Positions 32,651 through 41,040 of a stretch of DNA of 64,000 nt are shown in pieces. Source of the stretch: Clostridiales bacterium (GTDB lineage: Bacteria > Bacillota > Clostridia > Christensenellales > UBA1242). The translations under genes and the position numbers were made by a program. Numbering within the stretch: position 1 is the stretch's first letter; every line of letters starts with the position of its first letter. The stretch covers positions 1 to 64,000 of the forward strand of contig CAKJYJ010000001.1 in the NCBI GenBank assembly GCA_918262735.1, given 5' to 3'. The notes below the pieces were generated by a model, which did no database searches, was not told the DNA's origin, and worked only from the letters and a program-made list of their open reading frames with translations.

Positions 32651-33457
32651 TTATTTTCTCTCCTTTAATTTTCTTTTGTTAAACTTAACATTTTCGCCAT
32701 TTCGCTGTAATAACTCGACAGCAAGGGCTGAATATGCCTCTGCACCCTTTGAATTAATGTCATATGTTACAATTGCCTCTCCATGGCTTGGAGCTTCGGC
32801 AAGCTTTATATTCCTTGGAATATATGTCTGAAAAACTTTTGCCCCGAAAAACTTTTTAATCTCGTCACTAACTTGGCTTACAAGATTTGAACGATTATCT
32901 TTCATCGTTAAAACAACGCCCTCTATCTGTAGTTTTGGATTAAGATGGTGAATAATCAGCCTAATAGTATTCATTAATTGCGTTAATCCTTCAAGAGCAT
33001 AAAACTCACACTGAATTGGAATAATAACAGAGTCAGAAGCCGTTAACGAGTTTACCGTAAGCAATCCAAGTGATGGGGGACAATCAATCATTATATAGTC
33101 ATAACGATCGCGCACCCTTTGCAAAACCTCACCAACAACACGTTCTCTGGCCTGCATTTGTACCAAATCTATTTCAGCACCGGCCAAATCTACAGTTGAC
33201 GGAATTAAATCAAGTCCATCGATATATGTATGTTGAATAACTTCATCAATGTAGCATTCTTTATTAATAAGATTATACATTGTTTTTGTATTCTTTGTTT
33301 TTTCTATGCCAAGACCACTACTAGCATTGCCTTGAGGGTCCATATCAACTAAAAGAACGTTTTTACCAAGCATCGCAACAAATGCAGACATGTTTACACA
33401 TGTTGTTGTTTTACCAACGCCCCCTTTTTGATTGGCAAAAGCTATAATTTTTCCCAA
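32651..33457 (-). CDS. parA: Chromosome partitioning ATPase ParA (Soj family)
   Basis: ParA is a deviant Walker ATPase that works with ParB in origin segregation and, in Bacillus, affects DnaA. The 268 residues carry the deviant P-loop NQKGGVGKTTTCVN (about residues 9-22), MIDCPPSLG, and VDMDPQGNASSGLG. The start is a TTG with GGAGG six bases upstream. An ATG alternative is not available nearby. It is the first gene of the parAB operon. Confidence 0.96.
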   Translation of the reverse strand: MGKIIAFANQKGGVGKTTTCVNMSAFVAMLGKNVLLVDMDPQGNASSGLGIEKTKNTKTMYNLINKECYIDEVIQHTYIDGLDLIPSTVDLAGAEIDLVQMQARERVVGEVLQRVRDRYDYIMIDCPPSLGLLTVNSLTASDSVIIPIQCEFYALEGLTQLMNTIRLIIHHLNPKLQIEGVVLTMKDNRSNLVSQVSDEIKKFFGAKVFQTYIPRNIKLAEAPSHGEAIVTYDINSKGAEAYSALAVELLQRNGENVKFNKRKLKERK

Positions 33458-33534
33458 ATAACACCTCCCAGCTTGTTTGTATTATAACACACAATAATTA
33501 AAATGTATATAAATTTTTTAATTATTTATAAAAA

Positions 33535-33550
33535 TGTTTCACGTGAAACA
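33535..33550. promoter_or_regulatory. parS site between parA and recD2
   Basis: A perfect TGTTTCACGTGAAACA lies between the divergent parAB and recD2 genes. It overlaps no start codon and is 1.86 kb from the other site, so the two parS sites flank parAB. Confidence 0.95.
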
Positions 33551-33569
33551 ATTTCCCCTTATTATTCAT

Positions 33570-33598
33570 TTTACATTTTCGGAAAAGTTATATATAAT
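33570..33598 (+). promoter_or_regulatory. Promoter of recD2, leaderless arrangement
   Basis: TTTACA is followed after 17 bases by TATAAT. The -10 box ends eight bases before the ATG at 33607, so the transcript probably starts at or just before this codon. Confidence 0.65.
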
Positions 33599-33606
33599 AT
33601 ATGTAT

Positions 33607-35850
33607 ATGGAATTGATCGGCTGTATTGAAGAAATTATATTTAGAAATGAGGAGAACGGATATACCGTTGCAACTTTATCATACCTAGAAAATGGGGTTG
33701 AACAATATGTTACCATTAATGGTAAAATGCCCGATATTCATATTGGGCAAAACGTGAAACTAATTGGCAATTATTCAAATACAAAATACGGGGAACAGTT
33801 TGTTTTTACCGATTGCACAATAACATATCCAACAACACTTGCCGGAATTGTTAAATACCTCTCTAGCGGTTTAATTAAGGGGGTTGGGCCAATAACCGCA
33901 TCTCTGATAGTTGATAAATTTAAGTATGATACTTTAGATATTATTGAATATGCTCCAAATAAACTAACAACCATACATGGAATAAGTAGTAAAAAAGCAG
34001 AGCAGATTACAAACTCATTCAATGAGATAAAAAAAATGCAAAACAGTGTTATGTTTTTACAAAACTATAACATTACTGTAAATATGGCAATAAAAATATA
34101 TAACACATATGGCGACGAAACAATAGAGGTTGTTAAAACAAATCCATACAGGTTGGTTGAAGATATTGATGGCATTGGATTCTTTACGGCAGACACAATA
34201 GCATCAAATATGGGGGTTGAACTATCTTCTGAGTTTAGAATAAGGGCTGGACTGTTACATGTTATGAAAGAAAACTCCGAAAAGAACGGAAACACCTTTT
34301 TATATAGAAAAACATTAATTGAGAATACGAGCGAGTTACTTGGCTTGGATTATGACGGAAATAGTGATAAGTTTGAGGGGGCGCTAGATAATTTGGGTTC
34401 AGATAGAGTGTTTAGCTGCTTTAAGAATAATAATGGCGCAGATATTGTTATGCTTACAAAAATGTATTTTACCGAAAGCGCCGTTGCCCAAAAATTATCG
34501 TTACTAAACCTAACAGCAAAAGAAACAAACATTAATATTTCCGACGAAATAAAAGCCTTTGAAAAGATTAATGATATCACATTTGATGAGCAACAAAAAA
34601 ATGCAATAGAAAACTCAATTAAAAATGGGGTGAGTGTAATAACCGGTGGTCCAGGAACCGGCAAAACCACAATTATAAAATGTATATTAGATATCCTTGA
34701 GCAACAGGGCAATAGAGTAATGTTGCTCGCACCAACAGGAAGAGCAAGTAAGCGACTGTCAGAAAGCACGGGCAGGGAAGCAAAAACCATTCATCGCGGA
34801 CTTGAAGTAAATTTTAGAGGGGATACCAAAACCTTTGTTTATAATGAAACAAATCCCCTAAACACAAACGCCGTTATTGTTGATGAAGTTTCAATGGTTG
34901 ATATAATGTTAATGTCATCGCTGTTAAAAGCCCTACCTAGAGATTGTAAATTAATATTGGTTGGCGATAAAGACCAATTACCAAGCGTTGGTGCAGGCAA
35001 TGTTCTAGACGACGTGTTAAAAAGTGGATTAATATCTGTAACATATTTAACTAAAATATTTAGACAAGATGAAAAAAGCTTAATTGTGTCAAATGCCCAC
35101 CTAATTAATGATGGTAAAATGCCAATAATTGATAATTCTTCAAATGATTTCTTTTTTGAAAACAAAGAAGATCCTATTGAAATAAAAGAATCTATCATAA
35201 ATATGGTAACAAAACGACTTCCAAACTTTGCCAAAACAGAACCAATAAAAATTCAGGTTTTAGCACCACTAAAGGCTGGCGCAAGCGGAATTGAAAGCTT
35301 AAATTGCGATTTGCAACAAAAAATCAACCCTCCAACACACACCAAACAAGAATTAATTGTTGGAAAAACAATTTTTAGAGAGGGCGATAAAGTTATGCAA
35401 ACAGCAAATGACTACGACCTTCTATGGAAAAGATATAATGGGCACTTCTGCGAGGAGGGTAGTGGCGTGTTTAATGGTGATATTGGCTATATACACAAAA
35501 TTAATTATGGTTCTGGAGAAACCGAAGTGTGGTTTGAAGACGGTAGAGAATGCGTTTACCCAAGAACACAACTGAGCGAACTGTCACTTGCCTATGCAAT
35601 CACAATACACAAAAGCCAAGGTTGCGAATTTGACACGGTTGTTATTCCCGTGATTAGTGGTCCAAGCATAATTTTAACCAGAAATTTAATATATACCGCA
35701 GTAACTCGAGCAAAAAAAATGGTTGTTCTGGTTGGTAGCAGAAAAAATTTAAGAAGAATGGTGTCAAACACATACACCGTTCAAAGATTAACAATGCTAA
35801 AAGATTTTTTAATAGAATCTGACGAAAAATTAAGATTAATGTATGACTAA
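33607..35850 (+). CDS. recD2: RecD2-type ATP-dependent DNA helicase
   Basis: RecD2 is a stand-alone SF1B 5'-3' helicase found in bacteria that lack RecBC. The 747-residue protein has an N-terminal OB-like region, a helix-hairpin-helix region, and a helicase core with Walker A VITGGPGTGKTT (about residues 343-354). Further motifs are VDEVSMVD, LVGDKDQLPSVGAGNVL and LAYAITIHKSQGCEFDTV. I chose the ATG at 33607 because family members begin with MELIG-like sequence and because the promoter makes an upstream ATG at 33601 unlikely to be within the mRNA. No Shine-Dalgarno site is present. Confidence 0.93.
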   Translation: MELIGCIEEIIFRNEENGYTVATLSYLENGVEQYVTINGKMPDIHIGQNVKLIGNYSNTKYGEQFVFTDCTITYPTTLAGIVKYLSSGLIKGVGPITASLIVDKFKYDTLDIIEYAPNKLTTIHGISSKKAEQITNSFNEIKKMQNSVMFLQNYNITVNMAIKIYNTYGDETIEVVKTNPYRLVEDIDGIGFFTADTIASNMGVELSSEFRIRAGLLHVMKENSEKNGNTFLYRKTLIENTSELLGLDYDGNSDKFEGALDNLGSDRVFSCFKNNNGADIVMLTKMYFTESAVAQKLSLLNLTAKETNINISDEIKAFEKINDITFDEQQKNAIENSIKNGVSVITGGPGTGKTTIIKCILDILEQQGNRVMLLAPTGRASKRLSESTGREAKTIHRGLEVNFRGDTKTFVYNETNPLNTNAVIVDEVSMVDIMLMSSLLKALPRDCKLILVGDKDQLPSVGAGNVLDDVLKSGLISVTYLTKIFRQDEKSLIVSNAHLINDGKMPIIDNSSNDFFFENKEDPIEIKESIINMVTKRLPNFAKTEPIKIQVLAPLKAGASGIESLNCDLQQKINPPTHTKQELIVGKTIFREGDKVMQTANDYDLLWKRYNGHFCEEGSGVFNGDIGYIHKINYGSGETEVWFEDGRECVYPRTQLSELSLAYAITIHKSQGCEFDTVVIPVISGPSIILTRNLIYTAVTRAKKMVVLVGSRKNLRRMVSNTYTVQRLTMLKDFLIESDEKLRLMYD

Positions 35851-35902
35851 TCGTAAAAATATTACAACAATAATAGAATAATGAACAAAATTTGATAATT
35901 AT

Positions 35903-35931
35903 TTGTTATTTTTAAGAAAATATGCTATTAT
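35903..35931 (+). promoter_or_regulatory. Promoter of the gene at 35,959
   Basis: TTGTTA is followed after 17 bases by TATTAT with TG before the -10 box. Confidence 0.7.
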
Positions 35932-35958
35932 TAAAATGAAGAGATTTTGGAGGGGACT

Positions 35959-36339
35959 ATGGATATAGTTGAGGCAGTAACAAGACTTGCAAAAGTAACA
36001 ACCATTAAAAAAATTGACAATAAACAGTATGAAATTATTACCGGAGCAAAAATTAATGACAAAACTCCAATCAGATTTTTTTTAGTGGCAGATGAAACTG
36101 GCGTTAAATTTGCAGATGGTAAAACAACATTAAAATACATGTCACAAGTTTACGAGCTGAAATCAGCCGATGTTAAAAATTGTATTGCTTCTGTTGTTAA
36201 AATATATGGTTTTAACATTGTTTCGGGAGAACTTGTGGCAAACATAAAACAAAACCAAAACATTGTGGAGACATTTTATAGTTATATAATTTGCATTGGT
36301 CAATTAGCAAATATGTACGCTTTCTTTGATCAACCATAA
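35959..36339 (+). CDS. Hypothetical protein of 126 residues
   Basis: I do not recognise a family. The protein is soluble, mixed alpha/beta, with a beta-rich first half (QYEIITGAKIND, IRFFLVADETGVKFADG) and a helical second half. The first half has a loose likeness to DUF1828-type domains, which I would not rely on. The ATG at 35959 is chosen because GGAGGGG precedes it; a TTG at 35947 lies within the ribosome-site region. It has its own promoter and terminator, so it is expressed as a single gene. The next gene is a Spo0A-C-like protein. Confidence 0.65.
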   Translation: MDIVEAVTRLAKVTTIKKIDNKQYEIITGAKINDKTPIRFFLVADETGVKFADGKTTLKYMSQVYELKSADVKNCIASVVKIYGFNIVSGELVANIKQNQNIVETFYSYIICIGQLANMYAFFDQP

Positions 36340-36378
36340 CCGTCATAACCAATTTAATCAAAATGAATAAACAATTAA

Positions 36379-36414
36379 AAACATAACCGGATTATATTTG
36401 GTTATGTTTTTTTG
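36379..36414 (+). terminator. Terminator after the 126-residue protein gene
   Basis: ACATAACC pairs with GGTTATGT around an 11-base loop and is followed by T7. Confidence 0.9.
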
Positions 36415-36526
36415 TTAAAAGTTTCATGAACAATACAGATATATTTATATTATCGGTAATTATTATACAAAAAACATAAAAATTCCGTATTTTTATTATA
36501 TATTTTGATATTTTTACAATATTTTT

Positions 36527-36564
36527 ACATTTGTACATAAATATCTTGACATTTTTACAAATGT
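36527..36564. promoter_or_regulatory. Inverted repeat around the -35 box of the Spo0A-C-like gene
   Basis: ACATTTGTA (36527-36535) and TACAAATGT (36556-36564) form a 9-bp inverted repeat that brackets the -35 box. ATTTTTACA also occurs three times (36510, 36521, 36551). Both suggest an operator, perhaps autoregulatory. Confidence 0.5.
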
Positions 36565-36574
36565 TTAGTAATAT
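36546..36574 (+). promoter_or_regulatory. Promoter of the Spo0A-C-like gene
   Basis: A perfect TTGACA is followed after 17 bases by TAATAT, about 35 bases before the start codon. Confidence 0.8.
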
Positions 36575-36609
36575 GTTTACAATAAATATTTACACCATAG
36601 GAGAAAACA

Positions 36610-36957
36610 ATGGATAGCACATATTACATAACAAAAAAACACTCTGACATCGATTTAAGAAAACATTTAACAGAACTTGGATTTGACTTTACACTAATTG
36701 GTAGTATATACCTTAAAGATTTATTGTCTTTGGTTATTGAAAAACCAATGAGGGTATTTTCTCTTAGTTCCAACGCCATGGTTATAGTATCTGAAAAATA
36801 TAATAAGTCAATTTGTTCAATAGATAGAGATGTTAGATGGACAATTAGAAAATCTTATGAGCGTGGATGTTTTGATAAGTATCCGCCACTTAAAAATAAG
36901 GTGCCAACTGTAAAACAGGTTTTAGTCTGGCTGTTTGATTTTTACATTAATTTTTAA
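36610..36957 (+). CDS. Stand-alone Spo0A C-terminal-domain-like DNA-binding protein
   Basis: The 115-residue protein aligns by eye with the whole Spo0A effector domain. DIDLRKHLTELGFDFTLIGSIYLKDLL matches the N-terminal helices (LGIPAHIKGYxYL in Spo0A). VIVSEKYNKSICSIDRDVRWTIRKSYERG matches the recognition helix region (IAKKYxTTxSRVERAIRHAIExAWxRG). There is no receiver domain, so it cannot be phosphorylated in the usual way. It might bind 0A-like boxes constitutively or antagonise Spo0A. The upstream inverted repeat hints at self-control. It shares a bidirectional terminator with the converging gene. Confidence 0.75.
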   Translation: MDSTYYITKKHSDIDLRKHLTELGFDFTLIGSIYLKDLLSLVIEKPMRVFSLSSNAMVIVSEKYNKSICSIDRDVRWTIRKSYERGCFDKYPPLKNKVPTVKQVLVWLFDFYINF

Positions 36958-37042
36958 TTTTTGTTTAAAAATATTTTTGTGAAAGTTTTACCTAAAGTCA
37001 AAAAATAATTCAATACCCATAAATAATTAACAATAACACTAA

Positions 37043-37074
37043 AAAACACCCAAGCAATAAAGCTTGAGTGTTTT
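37043..37074. terminator. Bidirectional terminator between converging genes
   Basis: AACAC..AAGC pairs with GCTT..GTGTT around AATAAA, with A-rich and T-rich flanks on each side. Confidence 0.8.
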
Positions 37075-37090
37075 GTTAAATTCCTATATA

Positions 37091-37624
37091 TTATCTTGCA
37101 AGATTTCTATCATACTCTTGAACTTTAATAAGTTTGGCTAATTTTTTAATTGTTGCCTCTCTTGCAAGTTTGCTGTTTGTTTTATAAAACTCTTGTGCAT
37201 ACTTATATTCTAACATATTTTCACAACTTGGCATTACTCCAAGTTTTGTTGCAAATTCTCTTAAATTTGCATTCTTAATTCCGCAGTCTTTAATAACCTC
37301 AATATAGTTTTTTGCAAATTCTTCATTGGTCATCTTTTTTAGCAATTCGTTCCAACGTAATAAATCATGATACATTTTTATAAAACAGATTGCCCCATAC
37401 TCTTTTTTGGAAATATAATCACCAACTCTGTATGTTCCGCTTTTTTTATAGAATTCCTCCTCAGGAAAATTATTCTCAATGCATAGGTGCCTATAACATT
37501 CATCTGCATATTCTTTACCCTTTGAATATAATGATAACTCTAGTACACGCCCTTCTCTTACTGCAACTGCAGCGGTGTTTTCATCAATGAGTTTCATTAA
37601 GTTAGTTAGTTTTTCTTCTTTCAT
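37091..37624 (-). CDS. Hypothetical helical protein of 177 residues
   Basis: I do not recognise a family. The protein is soluble, mostly helical and rich in Lys, Glu and Tyr, with no membrane segment or catalytic motif that I can see. The ATG at 37624 follows AAAGGAG by seven bases; an upstream in-frame start at 37657 has none. It is divergent from the TIR-like gene across a 157-base gap with promoters both ways. The element GCGAA recurs in the gap near both promoters, so the two genes may be co-regulated or form a functional pair (inference). Confidence 0.65.
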   Translation of the reverse strand: MKEEKLTNLMKLIDENTAAVAVREGRVLELSLYSKGKEYADECYRHLCIENNFPEEEFYKKSGTYRVGDYISKKEYGAICFIKMYHDLLRWNELLKKMTNEEFAKNYIEVIKDCGIKNANLREFATKLGVMPSCENMLEYKYAQEFYKTNSKLAREATIKKLAKLIKVQEYDRNLAR

Positions 37625-37726
37625 TTTAATACTCCTTTCGCATATTAGTTTACACAAAATATTTTATTTGTCAATACATAACTTTCGCTAATTTCTTAAA
37701 ATATTGTATTATTTTTATGCGAAGTA

Positions 37727-37755
37727 TTGACATTGAGTTGTGCATGTTATACTAT
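37727..37755 (+). promoter_or_regulatory. Promoter of the TIR-like protein gene
   Basis: TTGACA is followed after 17 bases by TACTAT. On the other strand a TTGACA (near 37,672) with TAAACT after 16 bases may serve the divergent gene. ATGCGAA-like sequence lies next to both. Confidence 0.6.
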
Positions 37756-37781
37756 AATAGTATAAAGTTGAGGTTATGAAT

Positions 37782-39293
37782 ATGGAGTATGAAACCCACG
37801 AGGGTGAACAATATCTTGTTATAAATCCACAAGAATATGTTAAACAAAGAGCCAATCAATGTTTTGTTGGTTCAAAGTTTTCTAGCATAACAGCAAGAAA
37901 AGGTTATGTTGGTGAAAAAATTAAAACAATAATGAAAAATGGGTTAACAGAAACTGTTAATGTTGTTACATATGATGCCGAAACGGGTGAACCTGATTGG
38001 GTTGTAACGCAAGAAAGTGGCGAACAAATGATTGTTACCGACAAAAAGTTTAAGAGCCTTTATCAAACAGAACCAGTTGCCGAAGGTGAAGTTATTAAAC
38101 CTAGTGGCAAATATAGACCAATGATTTTTGTTGACGAAAATGTTTGCCTTAAAACCAGTTGGGGCGAAATGCAGTACATTAAAAAGGGTGGGGTTTTAGT
38201 AACACTTTCTTCCGATGATATATATGGTATTCAAGAAACTGAATTTTTTGGTTCATATACTGTTATTTACGATGTTGATGGAACTCAAATGTTAGAGGAA
38301 AATTTAAGTAAAACGGCCGATACAAAAAAAATGCCAACCGTGTTTTTAAGCGTTGCTTACCCATATGACAGCAAGGAAGACCAAGCCTTTATGAAAGAAG
38401 TCATACAATACGTTAATAGCAAAGGCATTAAAGCAATAAATGTTAAAAAAATTGAAGAATCAAATATAAACCTTGTTAATGAAATAATTAACTGTTTGCA
38501 AAAATGTGATGGGGTTCTTTCGCTTGCATTTAATAAAGGGGAAGATAGAACAAGCCCGTTTATTCAAATTGAAACAGCGCTTGCTCAGTCCTTAAATTTA
38601 ACAAATCTTATGATTGTTCCAGATTCGGTTAAAAAAGAGGGAATGTTATTCTCTGATAATGTTGATGGAAAAATTCAAATTATCGGGGATGGTAAATCAT
38701 TATTTGATGAATCAAATAACCATATTAGAAAGGCTTTAGATGAACTCTGTGAAGAAATTATTTCAAGATATAGTTTTCAAATTGAAAAGAGTGATTTAGC
38801 CCAATTTAGAAGTGGCCTTTTTGATACTGAAAAGGTAGATGAAACAAAAAATAATATTGTTCAATTCCTTAAAAATTTCTACAAGGTTGACGAAGACATA
38901 AACCTTAACAACATATTTGTTAAAAGACCAACAAAAATTAAAGCCGTTATTATTGAAGAAGACGGCGATTATGAAACCAAAAACGGAACAACAAGATTAA
39001 AAAAGGGTGATTTTTTAATTACCGATATTGATGGTAAAGTTTATTCAGTTGGTAAAAAAGAATTCGAAATGAGATATATGAAAGCCAATGGCGAAGAAAA
39101 CACTTATGTTTCAAAACTTATTCCAACAATTGCTCATAAAAAGGGTGATAATGTTGAGGTTTGTGCAATGAGCGACATGGCCGATAAATACGAAATGCCA
39201 AAGGAAAGATTTGCTATGGGTTATCAATCGCTTCAAGATTATATCATGGATTTAACTTTAACCAATGATAATAAAAATATTAGACAGTTTTAA
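37782..39293 (+). CDS. Protein with central TIR-like domain flanked by PGDYG-like modules
   Basis: The 503-residue protein has a central alpha/beta domain (about residues 183-340) of TIR or nucleoside-deoxyribosyltransferase-like type: PTVFLSVAYPYD, a helix, CDGVLSLAF, and SPFIQIETALAQSLNLTNLM with a Glu in the place of the catalytic residue of NAD-cleaving TIR domains. Before and after it are beta-rich modules resembling PGDYG domains, best seen as RLKKGDFLITDIDGKVYSVGKKEF (about 405-428) and as YIKKGGVLVTLSSDDIYGI upstream. The ATG at 37782 is chosen because GAGG lies eight bases before it; the ATG at 37776 is too close. The role could be defence or nucleotide signalling, but neither is shown. 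Confidence 0.6.
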   Translation: MEYETHEGEQYLVINPQEYVKQRANQCFVGSKFSSITARKGYVGEKIKTIMKNGLTETVNVVTYDAETGEPDWVVTQESGEQMIVTDKKFKSLYQTEPVAEGEVIKPSGKYRPMIFVDENVCLKTSWGEMQYIKKGGVLVTLSSDDIYGIQETEFFGSYTVIYDVDGTQMLEENLSKTADTKKMPTVFLSVAYPYDSKEDQAFMKEVIQYVNSKGIKAINVKKIEESNINLVNEIINCLQKCDGVLSLAFNKGEDRTSPFIQIETALAQSLNLTNLMIVPDSVKKEGMLFSDNVDGKIQIIGDGKSLFDESNNHIRKALDELCEEIISRYSFQIEKSDLAQFRSGLFDTEKVDETKNNIVQFLKNFYKVDEDINLNNIFVKRPTKIKAVIIEEDGDYETKNGTTRLKKGDFLITDIDGKVYSVGKKEFEMRYMKANGEENTYVSKLIPTIAHKKGDNVEVCAMSDMADKYEMPKERFAMGYQSLQDYIMDLTLTNDNKNIRQF

Positions 39294-39320
39294 TTTCAAA
39301 AACAACTTAAACAATAAATA

Positions 39321-39361
39321 AAAATAGCGCATAACAGAATTTTGTTATGTACTATTTTTTA
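39321..39361. terminator. Bidirectional terminator
   Basis: AAATAG..CATAACA pairs with TGTTATG..CTATTT and is followed by T6. It serves the TIR-like gene and the converging COG2426 gene. Confidence 0.8.
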
Positions 39362-39374
39362 ATTATTAAAACAA

Positions 39375-40016
39375 CTATACATTTGTGGTATTATTCTCTT
39401 TTCTTAAACTTGTTATAATTCTAAATAATAAGAATAATGCCACGCCAATTAAAAACGCAACTAAAAGAATGTCCGTTATCGCTGGAAAAACAACACATAT
39501 GGTTGTAATTATAATTCCTGTAATTATGTTTCCAATTGTAACAAAAAGAATTGTTTGCCAAATATTAAATTTTAATAATATTGCAAGGACTGTGCCTGTG
39601 TAAACACCCGTTCCTGGAACTGGAATTGCAACAAATAAAATTATTGCAAACATTTTTTTTATAAAACTTTTTCTGTTGTCTTTTAACTCTATTTCTTTTT
39701 CATTCTCATTAATTCTATTAGCTGTCTTATTTATGTCAGATGTGAAAAAATCAATAATTTTCTTAAAAAATTTTTTACTTTTTAATTTGCTATAGATTGG
39801 TCTAAAAATAATAACCAAAAGTGTTGTTATTATAATTCCACCTAAAATAGATAGAATAAAAGATTGCCAAGTTGAAAGAGAATACTCACCCCATAAATAT
39901 ACACTAACACCAAAAGGTATTGCGCCTTTTATTTCTATTAAAGGAATCATTGACATAAGAATAACCGCTAACGCCACATTGTTGCCAAATAAGATTTTAA
40001 TATATTCTCCTATCAT
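39375..40016 (-). CDS. COG2426 small multidrug-export-family membrane protein
   Basis: The 213-residue protein has about five hydrophobic segments. It carries the family signature MIPLIEIKGAIPFGVSVY near the N-terminus and VAIPVPGTGVYTGTVLAILL in the middle, which resembles the SNARE-associated/DedA-type re-entrant motifs. The family is annotated as putative small multidrug export protein, but its substrate is unproven. The start codon overlaps the uppS stop by one base (TAATG), so translation is coupled. A link to undecaprenyl or envelope metabolism is possible. Confidence 0.8.
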   Translation of the reverse strand: MIGEYIKILFGNNVALAVILMSMIPLIEIKGAIPFGVSVYLWGEYSLSTWQSFILSILGGIIITTLLVIIFRPIYSKLKSKKFFKKIIDFFTSDINKTANRINENEKEIELKDNRKSFIKKMFAIILFVAIPVPGTGVYTGTVLAILLKFNIWQTILFVTIGNIITGIIITTICVVFPAITDILLVAFLIGVALFLLFRIITSLRKENNTTNV

Positions 40017-40744
40017 TATTTCGCCTCGCCATCTTCCTTTATTTTCCCAAAGCGCCTGTCTTTGTTTATAAATTCAACTAATATATCGCCAAGCTCTTTA
40101 ACAGTAAAATCTGGCCAGTATGTTTTTGTGAAAAATAGTTCTGCGTAGGCAAGTTGCCACAACATAAAATTGCTAACCCGTTGTTCACCAGAAGTTCTAA
40201 TTAAAATATCTAGTGGTGGTTGATTTTTTGTTCTTAAATAACTTTCAAATTCTTCCTTCGTTACGCTTTTTGCTCCACTTTTAAGAATGTTATTAACTGC
40301 GTTTAATATCTCATCATGCCCACCATAATTTAGCGCAACGTTATATATATATGGCCAGTTATTTTTTGTTTTTTCTTTCAGGTTTTCAATAGCCTCAATC
40401 ATGTCTTGTGGCAATCTGTCGTAACTTCCAATCATATTAAATTTAACATTTGGGTATTTTTTATTCCAATCAATTTTAAGATATTTCCTAAAAAGCTTCA
40501 TTAGATGGTCAACTTCTGCCTTTGGTCTATTCCAATTTTCTGTTGAAAAAACATATGCGCTAACAATTTGAATATTGAAATCATAAAAACAACTCTTAAC
40601 AATTTTTTCTAACGCCTTAAATCCGTGGTCATGCCCAACACTCCTTGGAAGATTTCTGCTTTTTGCCCATCTTCCATTTCCGTCAACAATAAAACCTATA
40701 TGCTTTGTTTTTTCTTTAATAATATCTTTTATTTCTTGTTTCAT
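40016..40744 (-). CDS. uppS: Isoprenyl (undecaprenyl) diphosphate synthase
   Basis: UppS condenses isopentenyl diphosphate units onto farnesyl diphosphate to make the lipid carrier for peptidoglycan. The 242-residue protein has the signature HIGFIVDGNGRWAKSRNLPRSVGH (catalytic Asp in DGNGRWA), the VSAYVFSTENWNRP stretch, and ILIRTSGEQRVSNFMLWQLAYAELFF. The ATG at 40744 follows AGGAG by seven bases; the frame extends to 40792 without a ribosome site. It is coupled to the COG2426 gene. cdsA and dxr, the usual downstream neighbours, are absent. Confidence 0.95.
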   Translation of the reverse strand: MKQEIKDIIKEKTKHIGFIVDGNGRWAKSRNLPRSVGHDHGFKALEKIVKSCFYDFNIQIVSAYVFSTENWNRPKAEVDHLMKLFRKYLKIDWNKKYPNVKFNMIGSYDRLPQDMIEAIENLKEKTKNNWPYIYNVALNYGGHDEILNAVNNILKSGAKSVTKEEFESYLRTKNQPPLDILIRTSGEQRVSNFMLWQLAYAELFFTKTYWPDFTVKELGDILVEFINKDRRFGKIKEDGEAK

Positions 40745-40851
40745 TAATTTGCTCCTAAATTCTTCTGCTAAAATACATCCGTTTAATGGCATAAAAAAAA
40801 TAATGCAATTTCAATAAGATTGAAAATCTTACATAATTTTAGTATAAGTAT

Positions 40852-40867
40852 TACATTATTTAATGTA
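40852..40867. promoter_or_regulatory. 16-bp perfect palindrome in the uppS / flavoprotein gap
   Basis: TACATTATTTAATGTA lies in the 296-base divergent gap, with TTGACA on the minus strand just beside it. It may be an operator for the leftward operon. The gap otherwise shows a TGTGC-TAAAAT extended -10 box at 41011 for the rightward gene and nothing else clear. Confidence 0.35.
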
Positions 40868-41040
40868 TTTGTCAAACAAAATGTGTTCAAACAACATAGA
40901 AAAGACAAACACATTACCCTATTAAATGTAATAATTTTCTAATTTTGTTAGTAAAAATGTCATTTATTAGAATATTTCCAATTTTGTTTTTACTTAATAC
41001 TTATTTGTGCTAAAATAGATTGTACTTTAAGAGGTGACAA

